Assembly (NCBI RefSeq): GCF_031143425.1
Contig: NC_090444.1
Span: forward strand, 1,354,892,323 to 1,354,956,322
Direction of reading: 5' to 3'
Length of the DNA stretch: 64,000 bases
Source: Pleurodeles waltl
Lineage: Eukaryota > Chordata > Amphibia > Caudata > Salamandridae
Below the pieces are notes generated by a model. That model worked only from the letters and a program-made list of their open reading frames with translations. It searched no databases and was not told where the DNA came from. Each line of letters opens with the position of its first letter. Positions within the stretch are counted from its first letter, which is position 1. Shown in pieces: positions 34,129-45,215 of the stretch. Made by a program: the position numbers and the translations under genes.

Positions 34129-35389
34129 CTACTGTGCAGGATCAGCCACATGAGGAAGTTTGATCTCATCAATAGAGATGAATATGTTTGCTTTGGAACC
34201 AGGCAGTGGTGGTAAGATAACAGTTCTGGTACCTTGTATTCCCAGAACTCGGACCGGTGCTCTGTATGATGGACCGAATTCCTTCTTCACAGCAATCTTC
34301 TCACAAACCAGATCCCCAACTTTACGAATCCAGCCTGTAGAAGTTGTTGACAAATCCCTTGTTCCTAAGGTGGCAGCACCAGTGGATGATTTATCACAAC
34401 AAAATTGCTGAAGCTCTAGTAAGGCAGTGAGTGAGATGTTTGTTCATTTATGTCAAACAGTGTATCTGCTCCCACCAAACTAGGGCTATCAAGATCTGGG
34501 ACATACATAGGTATCCCAAAGAGGACCTCATAAGGAGTGCGCCCCCCCCCCCCCCCCCAAGGACCGTCTTGGCAGATTATTGAGTGCTATCTGGACCCCA
34601 TATAGGTGATGAAGCCAACTCTGGCCAGAACCTAATACTCTCGCTGTTAAGGACTGCTTTAGATCACAATTCCTCATCTCCACGACCAAATTTCCCTTGG
34701 GATGGTATGGTGAGCTGAAATAGTGTTTAACACCCATCATCCCCATGGGGTCCCTGAATGCCTTGGAGGCAAAGGCAGGGCCCTGGTCCGAGTGAAATGC
34801 TGCAACCGCATTTGTATCGATAAAGATCGGCAAGTCTTTTATAACAGTTTAACCGTCAGCCGACCGCTCTTGGCCATACCCACAGGAATCTAGAACAAGA
34901 ATCTACAGTGACTAATATGTATTTGTATGCACCATCGGGTTGTAGGGGAACACAATGGTTCAGGTACACACATTGTAGGGGTCTATTGGACACTAAGAGG
35001 GATGTCTGTGGAGGGCCTTTGATGTTGGAGCCTTTAATTTGCTGGCAAATGTCACAACAAAGGACATATTGCTTTATCTGTTTGTATAGACCTGGCCACC
35101 AGTAGCGTTTCTGTAAGAGTGTTATTGTGGCCGCAATAACAGCATGTGCAGAAGCGACACCCTCATGCACTGCTTTTATGAGATCGGATCTCTGGTCTCG
35201 GTCGGGGATCTCTCGATTTCCAACCCCAGGAAGTTTTGCGTAGGCAACATTCTGTGCACTGATGTGGAAAGAGTATTTTTTAGGGTATGCTTTTGGGAGA
35301 GGCTTGCCTTCAGCCAGCGCTTTCCCATTAGCCAATATTTCATTTTCCAATCTCATCTGAGAACGAGTCACTGCAGCCACAGAAGCCAC
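34129..35389 (-). pseudogene. pol: Retroviral integrase (foamy-like), broken
   Basis: Minus strand: 35389-34856 carries the zinc-binding region (His pair, 'KRYWWPGLYKQIKQYV', then C-x2-C in 'CCDICQ') and the first catalytic Asp region 'YILVTVDSCSRF'. 34833-34528 carries 'AAFHSDQGPAF' with the second Asp and 'SSPYHPKGN' preceding the Glu position. 34353-34129 is the SH3-like C-terminal domain ('GDLVCEK', 'TVILPPLPG', 'SIDEIKLP'). A run of 17 C at 34542-34558 interrupts the frame between core and C-terminal domain. Inserts viral DNA into chromosomes. The order before env is normal for a retrovirus. Confidence 0.75.
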
Positions 35390-35399
35390 AGCTACTGCA

Positions 35400-36616
35400 A
35401 ATTAGGCTGCTTCATCAGCCAAATTATTGCCAATAACGTGTACTCCTACACGTTGGTGGCCCAATGTATGTCCACATGAACACAAGGTAGCCTATCCTTG
35501 AGATCAGCAACCCCCCCACCACAGGGTTCTGTGTTTTATGGAGTTCCCTTTGGAATCTCTAACCTCGTTCAACTTCCAATGATTAAGATCATTATTGTAG
35601 GACTAGACGCATTAGAATGAGTCACAGACAATCAGAGTGAATAGTCCTGGCTCTGTGTGTTTTAGCGCTAGTATAAGGGCTTTGAGTTAAGCCAGCTGAG
35701 CTGTGCAATCCCCTAGGGTCTGCGTGTAGGGATTATGAGGCTAGAATACACCACCCTTCATCACTCAGCTCACAGCTGCGCAAGCGGCTGAGCATTGATG
35801 TTTGGTACCTACGGCTGGTTGTGCTGAACCATCAGTGTAAATGACAGCATCTAGAGTTGCAGTGAACTCCTATTCCTATTGGAGAAATTCTTGTGTCTGA
35901 TCTTTTGGATAAAAGATTTAGTCAACATCAGTGACAGTCAGGGAGGTTGGCCACCGAATCCAGCGTTGATGTAATGCTTTAGCGTTAGGAACACTTGCTT
36001 TGGTGACAGCCTCTAAGGCTTGCACCAGGGTAATGACAATAATGTGTTTCTCTTGGGCAAGTGGCCTCTCCTTGATGATAGCCATCTGAACTGCAGTGAG
36101 AATTTTTTCTGTGGGTGCAAAACGTTGTTCTGCATTGGAATATAATTGTTATTGATAGGCTATGGGCACTGTATCGCCTTCATTAAAAGTGACATAGGCA
36201 AACCCTGTGACACCAGCAATTATTCTGATGACCAGATTTGTTTTGTTGTCACAGGTGTGAAAGTGTTTTGCTTCTAGCATGTCCTGTTGTAGTCCTCTAA
36301 GGATGCATGTGTGTTCTACTGTCCAGTGTCTGCTAGAAAATCAGGCCGCATTAAGTCAAAGTGGCTTGATATGTTGTACATAGTCAGGAATATATGTTCT
36401 GCCAAAGTTGAAGAAACCAAGTAAAGACTATTACTTCTTAATTGTATTTGGCAGTTGGAGCTGAGCACATTGTTCTAGAAAGTGCGGGGCCAGGCTCTTG
36501 CCCTCATTTGATAGCTCGTCTCCCAGGAATGATACGCTGGGAAAGGCTATTTTAGTTTTCCTCAAGTTAAATCTGTAACAAACGGCTTTGAATCCTAGAA
36601 TGATCTATTCAACCCT
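35400..36616 (-). pseudogene. pol: Retroviral RT C-terminal part and RNase H
   Basis: On -, immediately after 36616 the RT thumb continues ('YRFNLRKTKIAFPSVSFLG'). Further on is an RNase H start 'VIYTDGSAQ' (near 35850-35822, with the catalytic D and G-S), 'DCTAQLA' near 35690 and 'NNLADEAA'-like sequence near 35430. Many stops break it. The N-terminal part of the RT is on the other side of the solo LTR at 40314 onward. Confidence 0.65.
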
Positions 36617-39600
36617 TGTAGGAGGCTGGCCTGGTTTGTAGTGGGTACCTATGGTACTTACCCCTTATACCAGGTCCAGTTATCCCTTATTAGTGAAATG
36701 TAGTCGGGTGTTTAGAAGCCAGGCTCCCTAGAGGTAGCTGTGGATGAGCAGCCAAGGCTTATCTAGGAGACATGCAAAGCTCATGCAGTACCACTGTAGT
36801 CACACAGTACTCGGTTTGCGCCAATTCAACGTAATTTTTTTTACGCTAATTCAGTGCAAAGCTAACTCCATATCAATATTTTTGCGCTAGACACGTCTAG
36901 TACCAAAGTTGTGGAGTTAAAGCCATTTTCTGGATGTGGAAATGCGTCAATGAGATGCAAGGTACGAGTTCCCATGCAGAAAACAGAGTTTTGGCCCTTG
37001 CGCCATATTTATCCCTCCTGCTAAATTCATGCACAGGGGATGGGGGCCTTAAGTAATGGCACTAAGCTTGCTTAGCACCATTATTTAATGCCTGGGAATA
37101 GGCAGGCATTAAGGGGACCTGTGGGCCTATTTCCATGGCCAGAGACAATCGAAAGAGTCCACAGGAGCCCTTCCCTGGCACGAGGGACACCCTACCTATC
37201 CCCACCCACACTAGGAAAACACCTAACGATGGGGGGACCCCGTCCCAGGTAAGAAGCAGTAAGTAGAGGTGAGTATTTTGTATTACTTTTTGTGGTGCCA
37301 TGGGGGGGGCTAACTTGGGCCCCCCTACATGACACTGGGTCCAATGGCCATGCCAAGGGGTCGTGCCACCAGCCCAATGGCCATTGAACTGGGGGGCATG
37401 ACTCCTGTCTTTACTTATACAGGAGTCATGTTATGCGGGTTGTGTGCCAAAATATGGCGCTAATCAGGTTAGAGTCATTTTCTTGACTCTAACCTGACCA
37501 GTGCCATTCTTTGACACCCAAACTCCAGTTTTCGCTACGCCTCCCCCTCCAGTTAGCGTCAACTATTTTGATGCTAACCTGGCCTTACCGCTGGTTAACG
37601 TCATCCCATAAATATGACGCCCGGCCGGTGCCTTGGGATGGCGCTAGCCGACGGTATGCTTTTTGATGCTAAACTGTATTAGCGCGGTTTAGCATCAGAA
37701 AGTATAAATCAGGGTCTCACTGTTACAAAAATAAAGGTACTTTGTTTTGGTGACACAAATACAAAAGAGGTTATACTCCCTTAGGAGGTAAGTAATACAC
37801 AAATTATATGCACTAGTATGTTGAAATAGGCATAAAAACTGTTAGAAATCAGTGCAATTAGTGAAAATCACAATAGTTGGAAATGGGCATGGGGAAGCAC
37901 AAACCATATACTAAGAAAGTGGAATTTGAAAGTCGGTCTCCCACCTAGGCAAGTGTAGCGTATAGAGGCGAGCTAGGAGTACTAGAAAACCTCAAAGGTA
38001 CATACTAGAACCCACCCCAGTGACCAGGAAAGCAGGAGTTTCTCAGAATACACACAAACAAAAAGAAGGATTATGCAAGAACCAGAAGATACTGCAAGAC
38101 ACCAACAGTGGATTCCTGGACCAGAAGACCTGTGGAAGAAGGGGACCAAGTCCAAGAAACTCAGAGTCCAGGAAGAACAGGAGCCGCTGCTCACCTGGAT
38201 GAAGGTGCAAAAGAAGAACCACCAGTGAAGAAGAACAGTCAGTACTGCACACAAGAAGACAAAGTCGGGGTCCTGGAGGATGCAAGTGATGTCCCATGCC
38301 GGATGGAGGATTGCAGTCTTGTTTGCATCGCTGGAGTCTGCCAACAAGCTTTGACACACGCAAAGCTCGCAGTTAGCGGAAAATGGCATTGCCTAGGACC
38401 AGGAAGGACCAGGTGGACTCTACCGAGGCGGTGGAGTCAGAGGGGGCCCTGAGCATCTCAGAGAGCCCACAGAACACCAGGCAGCACACACAGGAGTCCC
38501 ACAGCACAGGGACAAGGAAGTTGCAGACGAGACTAGTGCAGCACTACGACAAAGGTTCCCACACTGCCAGAGAACCACTCAGGAAGCTGTGCGTCACAGG
38601 ATAGAGTGCTGGGGTCCGGAGCTACTAGATGCATGATGGACTTGGAGGAAGGATGCCAACAAGCCTTTGCAGCTGCAAAACGCATTGTGCAAGGGAGTAC
38701 TGTCTTGATTGGGGAGGGAAGCTCTTACCTCCACCAATGTTGGACAGTTAGAAGAGAGGACCGTCAAGACTACTTCAGTCCACCACTCGTGATGCAGGAT
38801 CTATGCAGCTCAGCAGGAGAGGAGATCCACGCAGCCGGTCGTCGTTGCAGCTGGTGCCTGCTGAAGCAAGGGAGTGACTCCTTCGCCCCAAGAGAGATTC
38901 TTTCGCTCTGGTGCAGGCTGAAGATGGGCTGTCCTCAGAGGATGCACAACCGGGAAAGAGTTGCAGTTGTTGGCAGGAGCTGAAGATACAATGTTGCAGA
39001 AGGCGTCTTGCTTCTTTGTTGCAGCTTGTAGAGTTCCTGGAGGGTCTAGATGCAGTTTCTTCAGTGAGAATTTGAAGTCGAGGGTGCAGAGGATTTCTGC
39101 TGGAGTCTTGCAATCCGAATTTGAAGAACCATCCAAAGGAGAGACCCTAAATAGTCCTGAAAGGGGGGATTGGTCACCTAACTAGGTAAGCACCTATCAG
39201 GGGAGGGCTCTGATGTCACCTGCTGGCACTGGCCACTCAGATGCTCCCAGAGTTCCCTGCCAACTTGGAATCCAAGATTGCAAACCCAGGGGCCCTCTAG
39301 AGGAGCTCTGGGCACCACCCCTGGGGTAGTGGTGGACAGGGGAGTGGTCACTCCCCTTTCCTTTGTCCAGTTTCGCACCAGAGAAGTTACTGGGGGTCCC
39401 TGAACCGGTGTAAACTGGTTTATGCAAGGAGGGCACCAAATGTGCCCTTCAAAGCATTGTCAGTGGCTTGGGGAGGCTACCCCTCCCAAGCCTGTAAAAC
39501 CTATTTCCAAAGGGAGAGGGTTTAATACCCCTCTCCTCACGTAAATCCTTTGTTCTGCCTTCCTGGGCATGAGCTGCTCAAGCAAAAGGAGGGCAGAAAC

Positions 39601-40308
39601 CTGTCTGGGAGGTGGCTGCAGCTGGGGCCGCCTGGAAAACCTCGGACGGCTGAAATGGCAATACTAGGGGTCCTCTAAGGAGCCCCCAGAGTGCATGGAA
39701 CCATACAACCAATGCTTGGAAATGCCTTGGGGTATGATTCCAACATGTTTGATACCAAACATGCCTATGTTCGGAGTTGTCATTATGTAGCTGGACATAG
39801 GTAGGGACCTATGTCCAGTACAAGCGTAAAATGGCGTAGCCGCACTCACAAAGTCCAGGAAAATGATCCTGGAGGTTGTGGGTGGCACCTCTGCTAGGGC
39901 AGGGGTGCCGTCATACACAGGTACTTTGCATCCTGCCCTCAGTGCTGGAGGGCCGCCATAGGGGTGACTTATAAGTGACCTGGTGCAGTGTAAATGGCAG
40001 TGAAAGGGTGCTTGAACCTTTTCATGCAGGCTGCAATGCCAGTCCTGCAGAAGCCTTTGCATGGGCTCCCTATGGGTGGCAAAATATATGCAGCAGTCCA
40101 TAGGGATCCCCCGGAACCCCAATGTCCTGGATACCTAGGCAATATATACTACTGACTTATAGGGGGGTACTAATATGACAATTGTGAGTGAAATACAGGC
40201 TTTTGGGAGATAATCACTGGAGCAGGATCCCAGTGAACACAGTCAAGCACACTGACATCAGGCAGAAAATGATGGTTACCATGCGAAGAAAGAGGGCACT
40301 TTCCTACA
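36617..40308. mobile_element. Solo LTR of a TGTAGGAGG-type element, TSD ACCCT
   Basis: Begins TGTAGGAGGCTGG at 36617 and ends TTCCTACA at 40308. ACCCT lies on both sides (36612-36616, 40309-40313). It is clearly related to the LTRs at 49750-52704 and 57895-61536 ('gtgggtacctatgg', 'aaaataaaggtacttt', 'ctcccttaggaggtaagta', 'ggagaccctaaatag') but is a divergent subfamily. No internal region remains, so it arose by LTR-LTR recombination. Minus its MITE (36813-37715) it is about 2.8 kb. Open frames within are not protein-coding. Confidence 0.9.
36813..37715. mobile_element. 0.9-kb MITE, copy 3, inside the solo LTR
   Basis: CTC stands on both sides (36810-36812, 37716-37718). The sister LTRs show the uninterrupted sequence 'atactcagagttac'. 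The left tip has lost about 15 nt relative to copy 2. Right-end hairpin: 37665-37674 pairs with 37687-37696. Other shared blocks: 'caatgagatgcaaggta', 'taatggcactaagcttgctta'. Confidence 0.8.
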
Positions 40309-40313
40309 ACCCT

Positions 40314-40700
40314 GGCAAGATGAATGTTGAGGTCGTCATCTGTGAGATAGATGTCATCCACGTAAGACAATGCCTTGGGATCAATATCGTGTAATAACGA
40401 TGTTATATGGATATTACATGGCAAGGAGAATCCTTGTCCCACCCTACATGATTTTGGTATAATGCAGGGACTTGCGCTAAAGCCCAATTCACAGTGTAGG
40501 CTTATTTTATCGCCTCTAGAACAAACATCAGAGAAAGAAAGCAAATTACATCTTCCCCATGTGGGAGCATGCTTGGGTGGCCAGTCCCTCTCTGCCAGCA
40601 GGATATCACAACTAAGTTCATCCCAGAATATCACACTAATGATACGCTCTAAGTCTCCCTCAATTTAGATATTTAAATCATAAACCCTGTTGAGAGGGAG
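40314..40700 (-). pseudogene. pol: Retroviral reverse transcriptase, catalytic region
   Basis: The frame on - contains 'LGFSASPCIIPKS' and 'GFSLPCNIHITSLLHDI', then 'LSYVDDIYLTDDD' with the catalytic YVDD (40364-40353). It breaks at the solo LTR target duplication about 15 codons later. YVDDIYL is a spumaretrovirus-like form of the box. Upstream parts of the RT and the protease are not clearly visible, so some sequence is probably deleted. Confidence 0.75.
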
Positions 40701-40718
40701 AACGTGCCATTCACAGTC

Positions 40719-41635
40719 TCAACTGCAATAGAATCGCCAGTTGCTGTTGCATCCAGATGATCTTTCAGACTCTGGAGACATATTGTGAGCTCTGCTAGGC
40801 TGTCTAACAGTGTCACTGCCCACGTCTTGTTCTTCAGCAATTTCCTCAAGTGTACTGGTATTTTTAATTGACAGTGCTGCCATCTTTTTTCTTTTAAAAT
40901 TTTGGCCTTTGTTTGGGGACTTGTCTTCTTTTTTGTCTGAACACTGTGGTGAGTCTTTCTTCTGTTTCACGTATTCAGGGCGTTGGTCTGGATGTCCCCT
41001 CTCTCACTAAGTCTATCCGGTGCGTTCTGAATGGAACGAGAGGGACGTGAATCAGTTTATCTGTCAGGAGCTTTTATATTTTCTCTATTTCTTAGAGTAT
41101 ATTCCCTGTTAGAGTTATCTAGGTGTGGAAAATGTGCTCTCTGATTTTGTCTGTCTTTAAATTGTTTTTGTTTATCCCAGTGCTTTTTAGAACCCTCCTC
41201 TGCTTGTTTAGTACATTAGTTTGGGGTGGTACTCTGTATTTCAAGTTTCTTTGGCTTGGCTCCCAAACTATCCTGACCTATCCTGGTATAGGTGTCGGAA
41301 ATTATTTTCTGTAACTGTTTCTCCTTTTCCAAGTGTGGAATCTCTCTGAGCCGCTGGTGTATAGCCAGTGCTACCGCCTCTCCTTTAACGTTACTGAGTA
41401 AGATTGAGGAGACTGCGTCACAGTTATGCATCTGTTTCATCCCCAAGTCTATGGCATGAGCAGCCCCGTGCTAATGATTAATTAGTTTTAATACTTCCAG
41501 TAAATTGGCAAGTATTGGGGTGCCGTGTGTGGTAGTATAAATTGCAGCAAAATCTGTACCCCATGTGGTGCGGTCATCAACTGAGGGAACCATCCGGAAG
41601 GGCAAGCACATTGTGAGAATTCTATGGGGCATATT
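40719..41635 (-). pseudogene. gag: Probable gag and early pol remnants
   Basis: Two minus-strand frames: 41446-41216 (helical, charged, 'LRLREIP'-like and 'EKEKQLQKII') and 40970-40719 (very Lys/Ser-rich, 'KKEDKSPNKGQNFKRKK'). The position between the 5' LTR and the RT, and a basic C-terminal part without zinc knuckles, fit a foamy-type Gag. There is no diagnostic motif and the right border is the MITE at 41636. Confidence 0.4.
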
Positions 41636-42545
41636 TATACTCCGTTTGCGCCGGAATTGCGTCGTTTTTTTTTACGCAAATTTGACGCAAAACAAACTCC
41701 ATATTTATACTCTGGCGTTAGATGCGTCTAGCGCCAAAGTTCATGGAGTTTGCGTAATTTTTTAGCGTGGACACCTACTTTGCGTTAATGATATGCAAGG
41801 TAGGCGTTCCCGTCTAAAAAATGACTCCGAGGCATGTGCGCCGTATTTACACTCCCGGGCAAAAATGACGCCCGGGAGTGGGCGGGTAAAAAAAAAAAAT
41901 GACGTCCAGCCGCTTTTGCGTAGTTTTTTAGCGCCTGGTCAGGGCAGGCGTTAAGGAACCTGTGGGCTCGGAAGGAGCCCAGAGGTGCCCTCCCATGCCC
42001 CCAGGGACCCCCCCTGTCACCCTTGCCCACCCCAGGAGGACACCCAAGGATGGAGGGACCCATCCCAGGGAACTTAAGGTAAGTTCAGGTAAGTATTTTT
42101 TTTTTTTTTGTGGCATAGGGGGCCTGATTTGTGCCCCCCCACATGTCACTATGCCCAATGACCATGCCCAGGGGACATAAGTCCCCTGGGCATGGCCATT
42201 GGGCAAGGGGGCATGACTCCTGTCTTTGCTAAGACGGGAGTCATTTCAATGGGGGTTGGGAGTCAAAAAAAATGGCGCAAATCGGCTTGAGGCGAAAATT
42301 TTGCCTCAGCCTGACTTGCCCCATTTTTTGACGCCCAAGCTCCATTTTCCCCTATGCCGGCGCTGCCTGGTGTAAGTCATTTTGTTTTACGCACACCAGG
42401 CAGCTCCGCCGGCTAATGCCGGCTAACGTCATTGAATAAATACGGCACCCGCATGGTGCTTCAGAATGCCGTTAGCCGGCGTTAGATTTTTTTGACGCAC
42501 AACTGCGTTGGCGCAGTTGTGCGTCGAAAAGTATAAATATGGCCC
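41636..42545. mobile_element. 0.9-kb MITE, copy 2, inside gag
   Basis: Termini are GGGGCATATTTATACT at 41636 and the complement of GGGCCATATTTATACT ending at 42545. TAT lies on both sides (41633-41635, 42546-42548). A perfect 14-bp hairpin sits near the right end (42494-42507 with 42512-42525, loop ttgg). It is the best preserved of the three copies. No coding capacity. Confidence 0.92.
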
Positions 42546-42548
42546 TAT

Positions 42549-42830
42549 GTTTTTCTTATGGTCCCGTATGGGGAAACACAGCTTCCAGCTGATTTGTTTT
42601 CTGGGATATCCAGAATGAGATTTTCTCTCTTTCTGTGGGCACTTTACCCATGACAGAAGGTACTGTTTGCGGATTCATCCAATAGTAGCCTGCATGTTTT
42701 GTATACCTAGGTGAGGTGTGTAGGTGGCAAACATAGGCCACGTTGGTCCTTCATTACCTAAGGGACCTAATCTCACAGGTTGTATTACGTGTGGTAGGGC
42801 GCTATTAAACCAGTTTTGATGTTTGATAAG
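42549..42830 (-). pseudogene. gag: gag fragment of the foamy-like retrovirus
   Basis: A minus-strand frame (42741-42556) has no recognisable motif; it is assigned by position between two insertions in the same provirus. It ends at the ATAAG target duplication of the Ty3/Gypsy element. Confidence 0.35.
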
Positions 42831-43764
42831 TGGAGCGGGTTCTTTTCTCCACGTAGGATAGATATTGGAATAATTCGATAGGCGCAGTTTTGCTGGGAAA
42901 AAAAATGATTTATTTATTCCTTAGTAAGGTCGGGGTTTGTTTGTCCCTGTTTATTCTGTCCTTTTTCCTCCTGGTCATTCACCCAGTATCCCTCTCTTTC
43001 TCAGGCTCTGTTCGGACTCTCGCTGTGTTCCGTCCTGATTGGAAGGGATTCCTGTCTGGTCTTGACTGGAAGTAGCAGAGGGTCTCCCAAAAAAAAATAA
43101 AGACAGATGAAAATAGGTAAGTGTAGAGATAGGTAAGTTTATAGCTGGCTAGTAGGGGTGAGGGTAGGTATCTGTGGTTGGGGTGAGGTATTGAACAATC
43201 ACTTGGTGCACATCACCTGCCCGTGTTGTCTAGGGTTCTCTCTTTCCTTGAGAGGGTGGTTCTTTTCCTCTCTCTCTCTCCTTTGTGAGGTTAGGGGGGT
43301 GGTTATCATAGATGCCCCCCCTTCAAAAGATCTCCCCTTCCTTGCAGGACCTGCCTTTATCCTTCCGTGCGGCCCCTATGCCTCGTAACCACTGTGTGAT
43401 AAATCCCCAAGCCGGGTACGAACGTACCTGCAGGGGCCACGCCCCTCCAAGGACGCGGCCGGCTCTCTCGCGGTCTCCCGACTTTGGTTCGACAGGGTAG
43501 GAAGGCGCCCTGAGGTTATCCTCCGTTCCTCGTGGGTCTCCTTCTGGATCGAGCTTGAATCCCGTCTCTGTCCGTCCTCGGTTCGCTCGCTCTCCTCGTC
43601 TCTTCCCTTCCGGTATCTCCGACGTCCTCTTCTCTTGTCTGTCGTCTATTTTTACTGATCCCCGGCTGTTGTCACGCCCCGAGGCTTCCGCTCATGCCCC
43701 GGGGGTATGGTGACTCAGTCTCTGCAGCCGTACGGGGCACGGCTTCGGTGGCCGCCCGGTTACA
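42831..43764 (-). repeat. 3' LTR of the 6.1-kb Ty3/Gypsy element
   Basis: 934 bp, starts TGGAGCGGG (TG..CA boundary kept) and ends GGTTACA. Pairs with 48028-48955. It has about 14 extra bases ('ccccaagccgggt' region) relative to the 5' LTR. Confidence 0.93.
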
Positions 43765-44110
43765 CATCCCCTCCCTTGAATGGGGCTGTTCGAGACCCAG
43801 AGGACCCGGGAACCTGGACAAATAATCAGCCTGTCCCATGAGATCCCCCAGGAGATGGCAAACCTGAAAGGAGAAAGATTGAAGCTCCATGAACCATCTC
43901 AGAATTCGAACGTTGGTATCTTTATACCACGATAGCCAGGTAAGAGGAGCGTGGTCCGTATATAACATAAAAGATCTTTCTAGGAGGTAGTATTGTAAGC
44001 TTTCGATCGCCCACTTGATGGCGAGACACTCACGTTCAATTATAGGATACTTTTGTTCTCGGGGAAAAAGTTTTCTACTAATAAAGACTACGGGATGACT
44101 TATGCCTTCT
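43672..44110 (-). pseudogene. pol: RNase H end of the Gmr1-like element
   Basis: After the frameshift, - strand sequence from 44100 to 43968 keeps the RNase H centre ('REQKYPIIERECLAIKWA'). 43968-43672 carries 'LYTDHAPLTWLSWYKDTN' and 'GQADYLSRFP', the usual end of Ty3/Gypsy polyproteins. The last part overlaps the 3' LTR. Confidence 0.85.
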
Positions 44111-45212
44111 TTATCTTTCTGGAAAAGTACAGCCCCACATCCGAGGCATCGGTTTGTAGATGAAATGGGAGATCAAACTCGGGACACTTTAAAACAGGCT
44201 GGGTAGTAAGACACCGTTGTAGGGTATGATAACTATGGGACTGCACAGGGTTTAGACGTGGCATGTTTTTCGGCTTTCCCTTTTTTAATAGGTCTGTCAG
44301 GGGTGCTGCTAAAGTGGAGTAGTGTGGTATAAATCTCCGATAGTACCCCACTAGGCCTAGGAACGAACGGATCTCCTTCTTTGTACTGGGGGTGTTTATA
44401 CGTAAAATGGCCTCTATTTTATTCATCTGTGGTCTGAGGACCCCTTTCCCTATGTGATATCCCAGGTAGGAGATCTCATTGAATGCCAATCGGCTTTTGG
44501 ATGGGTTGGCTGTCAGTCCTGCTTTCTGTAGGGCTGTAAATATTTTATGCAAATGTAACAAATGGTCACTCCACGTTTCGCTATAAATGACGATGTCATC
44601 CAGATAGGCGGCTGCATATCTGGTATGAGGTCGTAAAATGGTATCTATGAGTCGCTGGAAGGTGGCGGGCGCTCCATGTAACCCAAAAGGGAGAACATTA
44701 AAATGATAGAGGCCTGAGGAGGTAGAGAAGGCAATTTTTTCCTTATCGGCTGGTGCTAAAGGAATTTGCCAGTAACCTTTAGTCAGATCAAGGGTAGACA
44801 TATATTTGGCCTTCCCTAATTTCTCTAGGAGTTCGTCTACCCTGGGAAGGGGATACGTGTCAAACTGTGATACTGCATTGACTTGTCTAAAATCAATACA
44901 AAAGCATATAGACCCATCCAGTTTCGGTACTAACACCACTGGAGAACACCAGGGACTTTGTGAAGGCTCGATAATGCTCAGATCTAACATTTTTTCTATT
45001 TTCTTCTCTACCAGAATCTTTCTAGCTTCGGGAATACGATAGGGCCGCAACCGAACTACCTTCCCCGGTTGAGTTATAATTTGATGTTGTACTAGGGTGG
45101 TTTTCCCCGGGATTGGCGAAAACAAGTGGGAATGACCGTTAAGGAGTAGGGTTAATTGCGAGTTCTGTTGGTACGTGATTTCGCTATTCCTATGGGGTTC
45201 CGCAGGCTCAGA
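44100..45212 (-). pseudogene. pol: Reverse transcriptase of the Gmr1-like element
   Basis: The frame contains 'IEPSQSPWCSPVVLVPK', 'FCIDFRQVN', 'STLDLTKGYWQIPL' (first Asp), 'FNVLPFGLHGAPATFQ', 'AAYLDDIVIY' (catalytic YLDD), the 'RSFLGLVGYYRRFI' thumb motif and the RNase H beginning 'LQTDASDVG'. It is in frame with the integrase segment upstream. A frameshift near 44110 moves RNase H to another frame. All RT catalytic residues are present. Confidence 0.93.
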
Positions 45213-45215
45213 GGG

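Noticed and set aside
38043..38983. Several 100-125 codon frames at 38-39 kb, and similar ones at 50-51 and 59-60 kb
   Set aside because: They lie at equivalent places in LTRs of related elements, on both strands, with no domains. LTR sequence, not genes.
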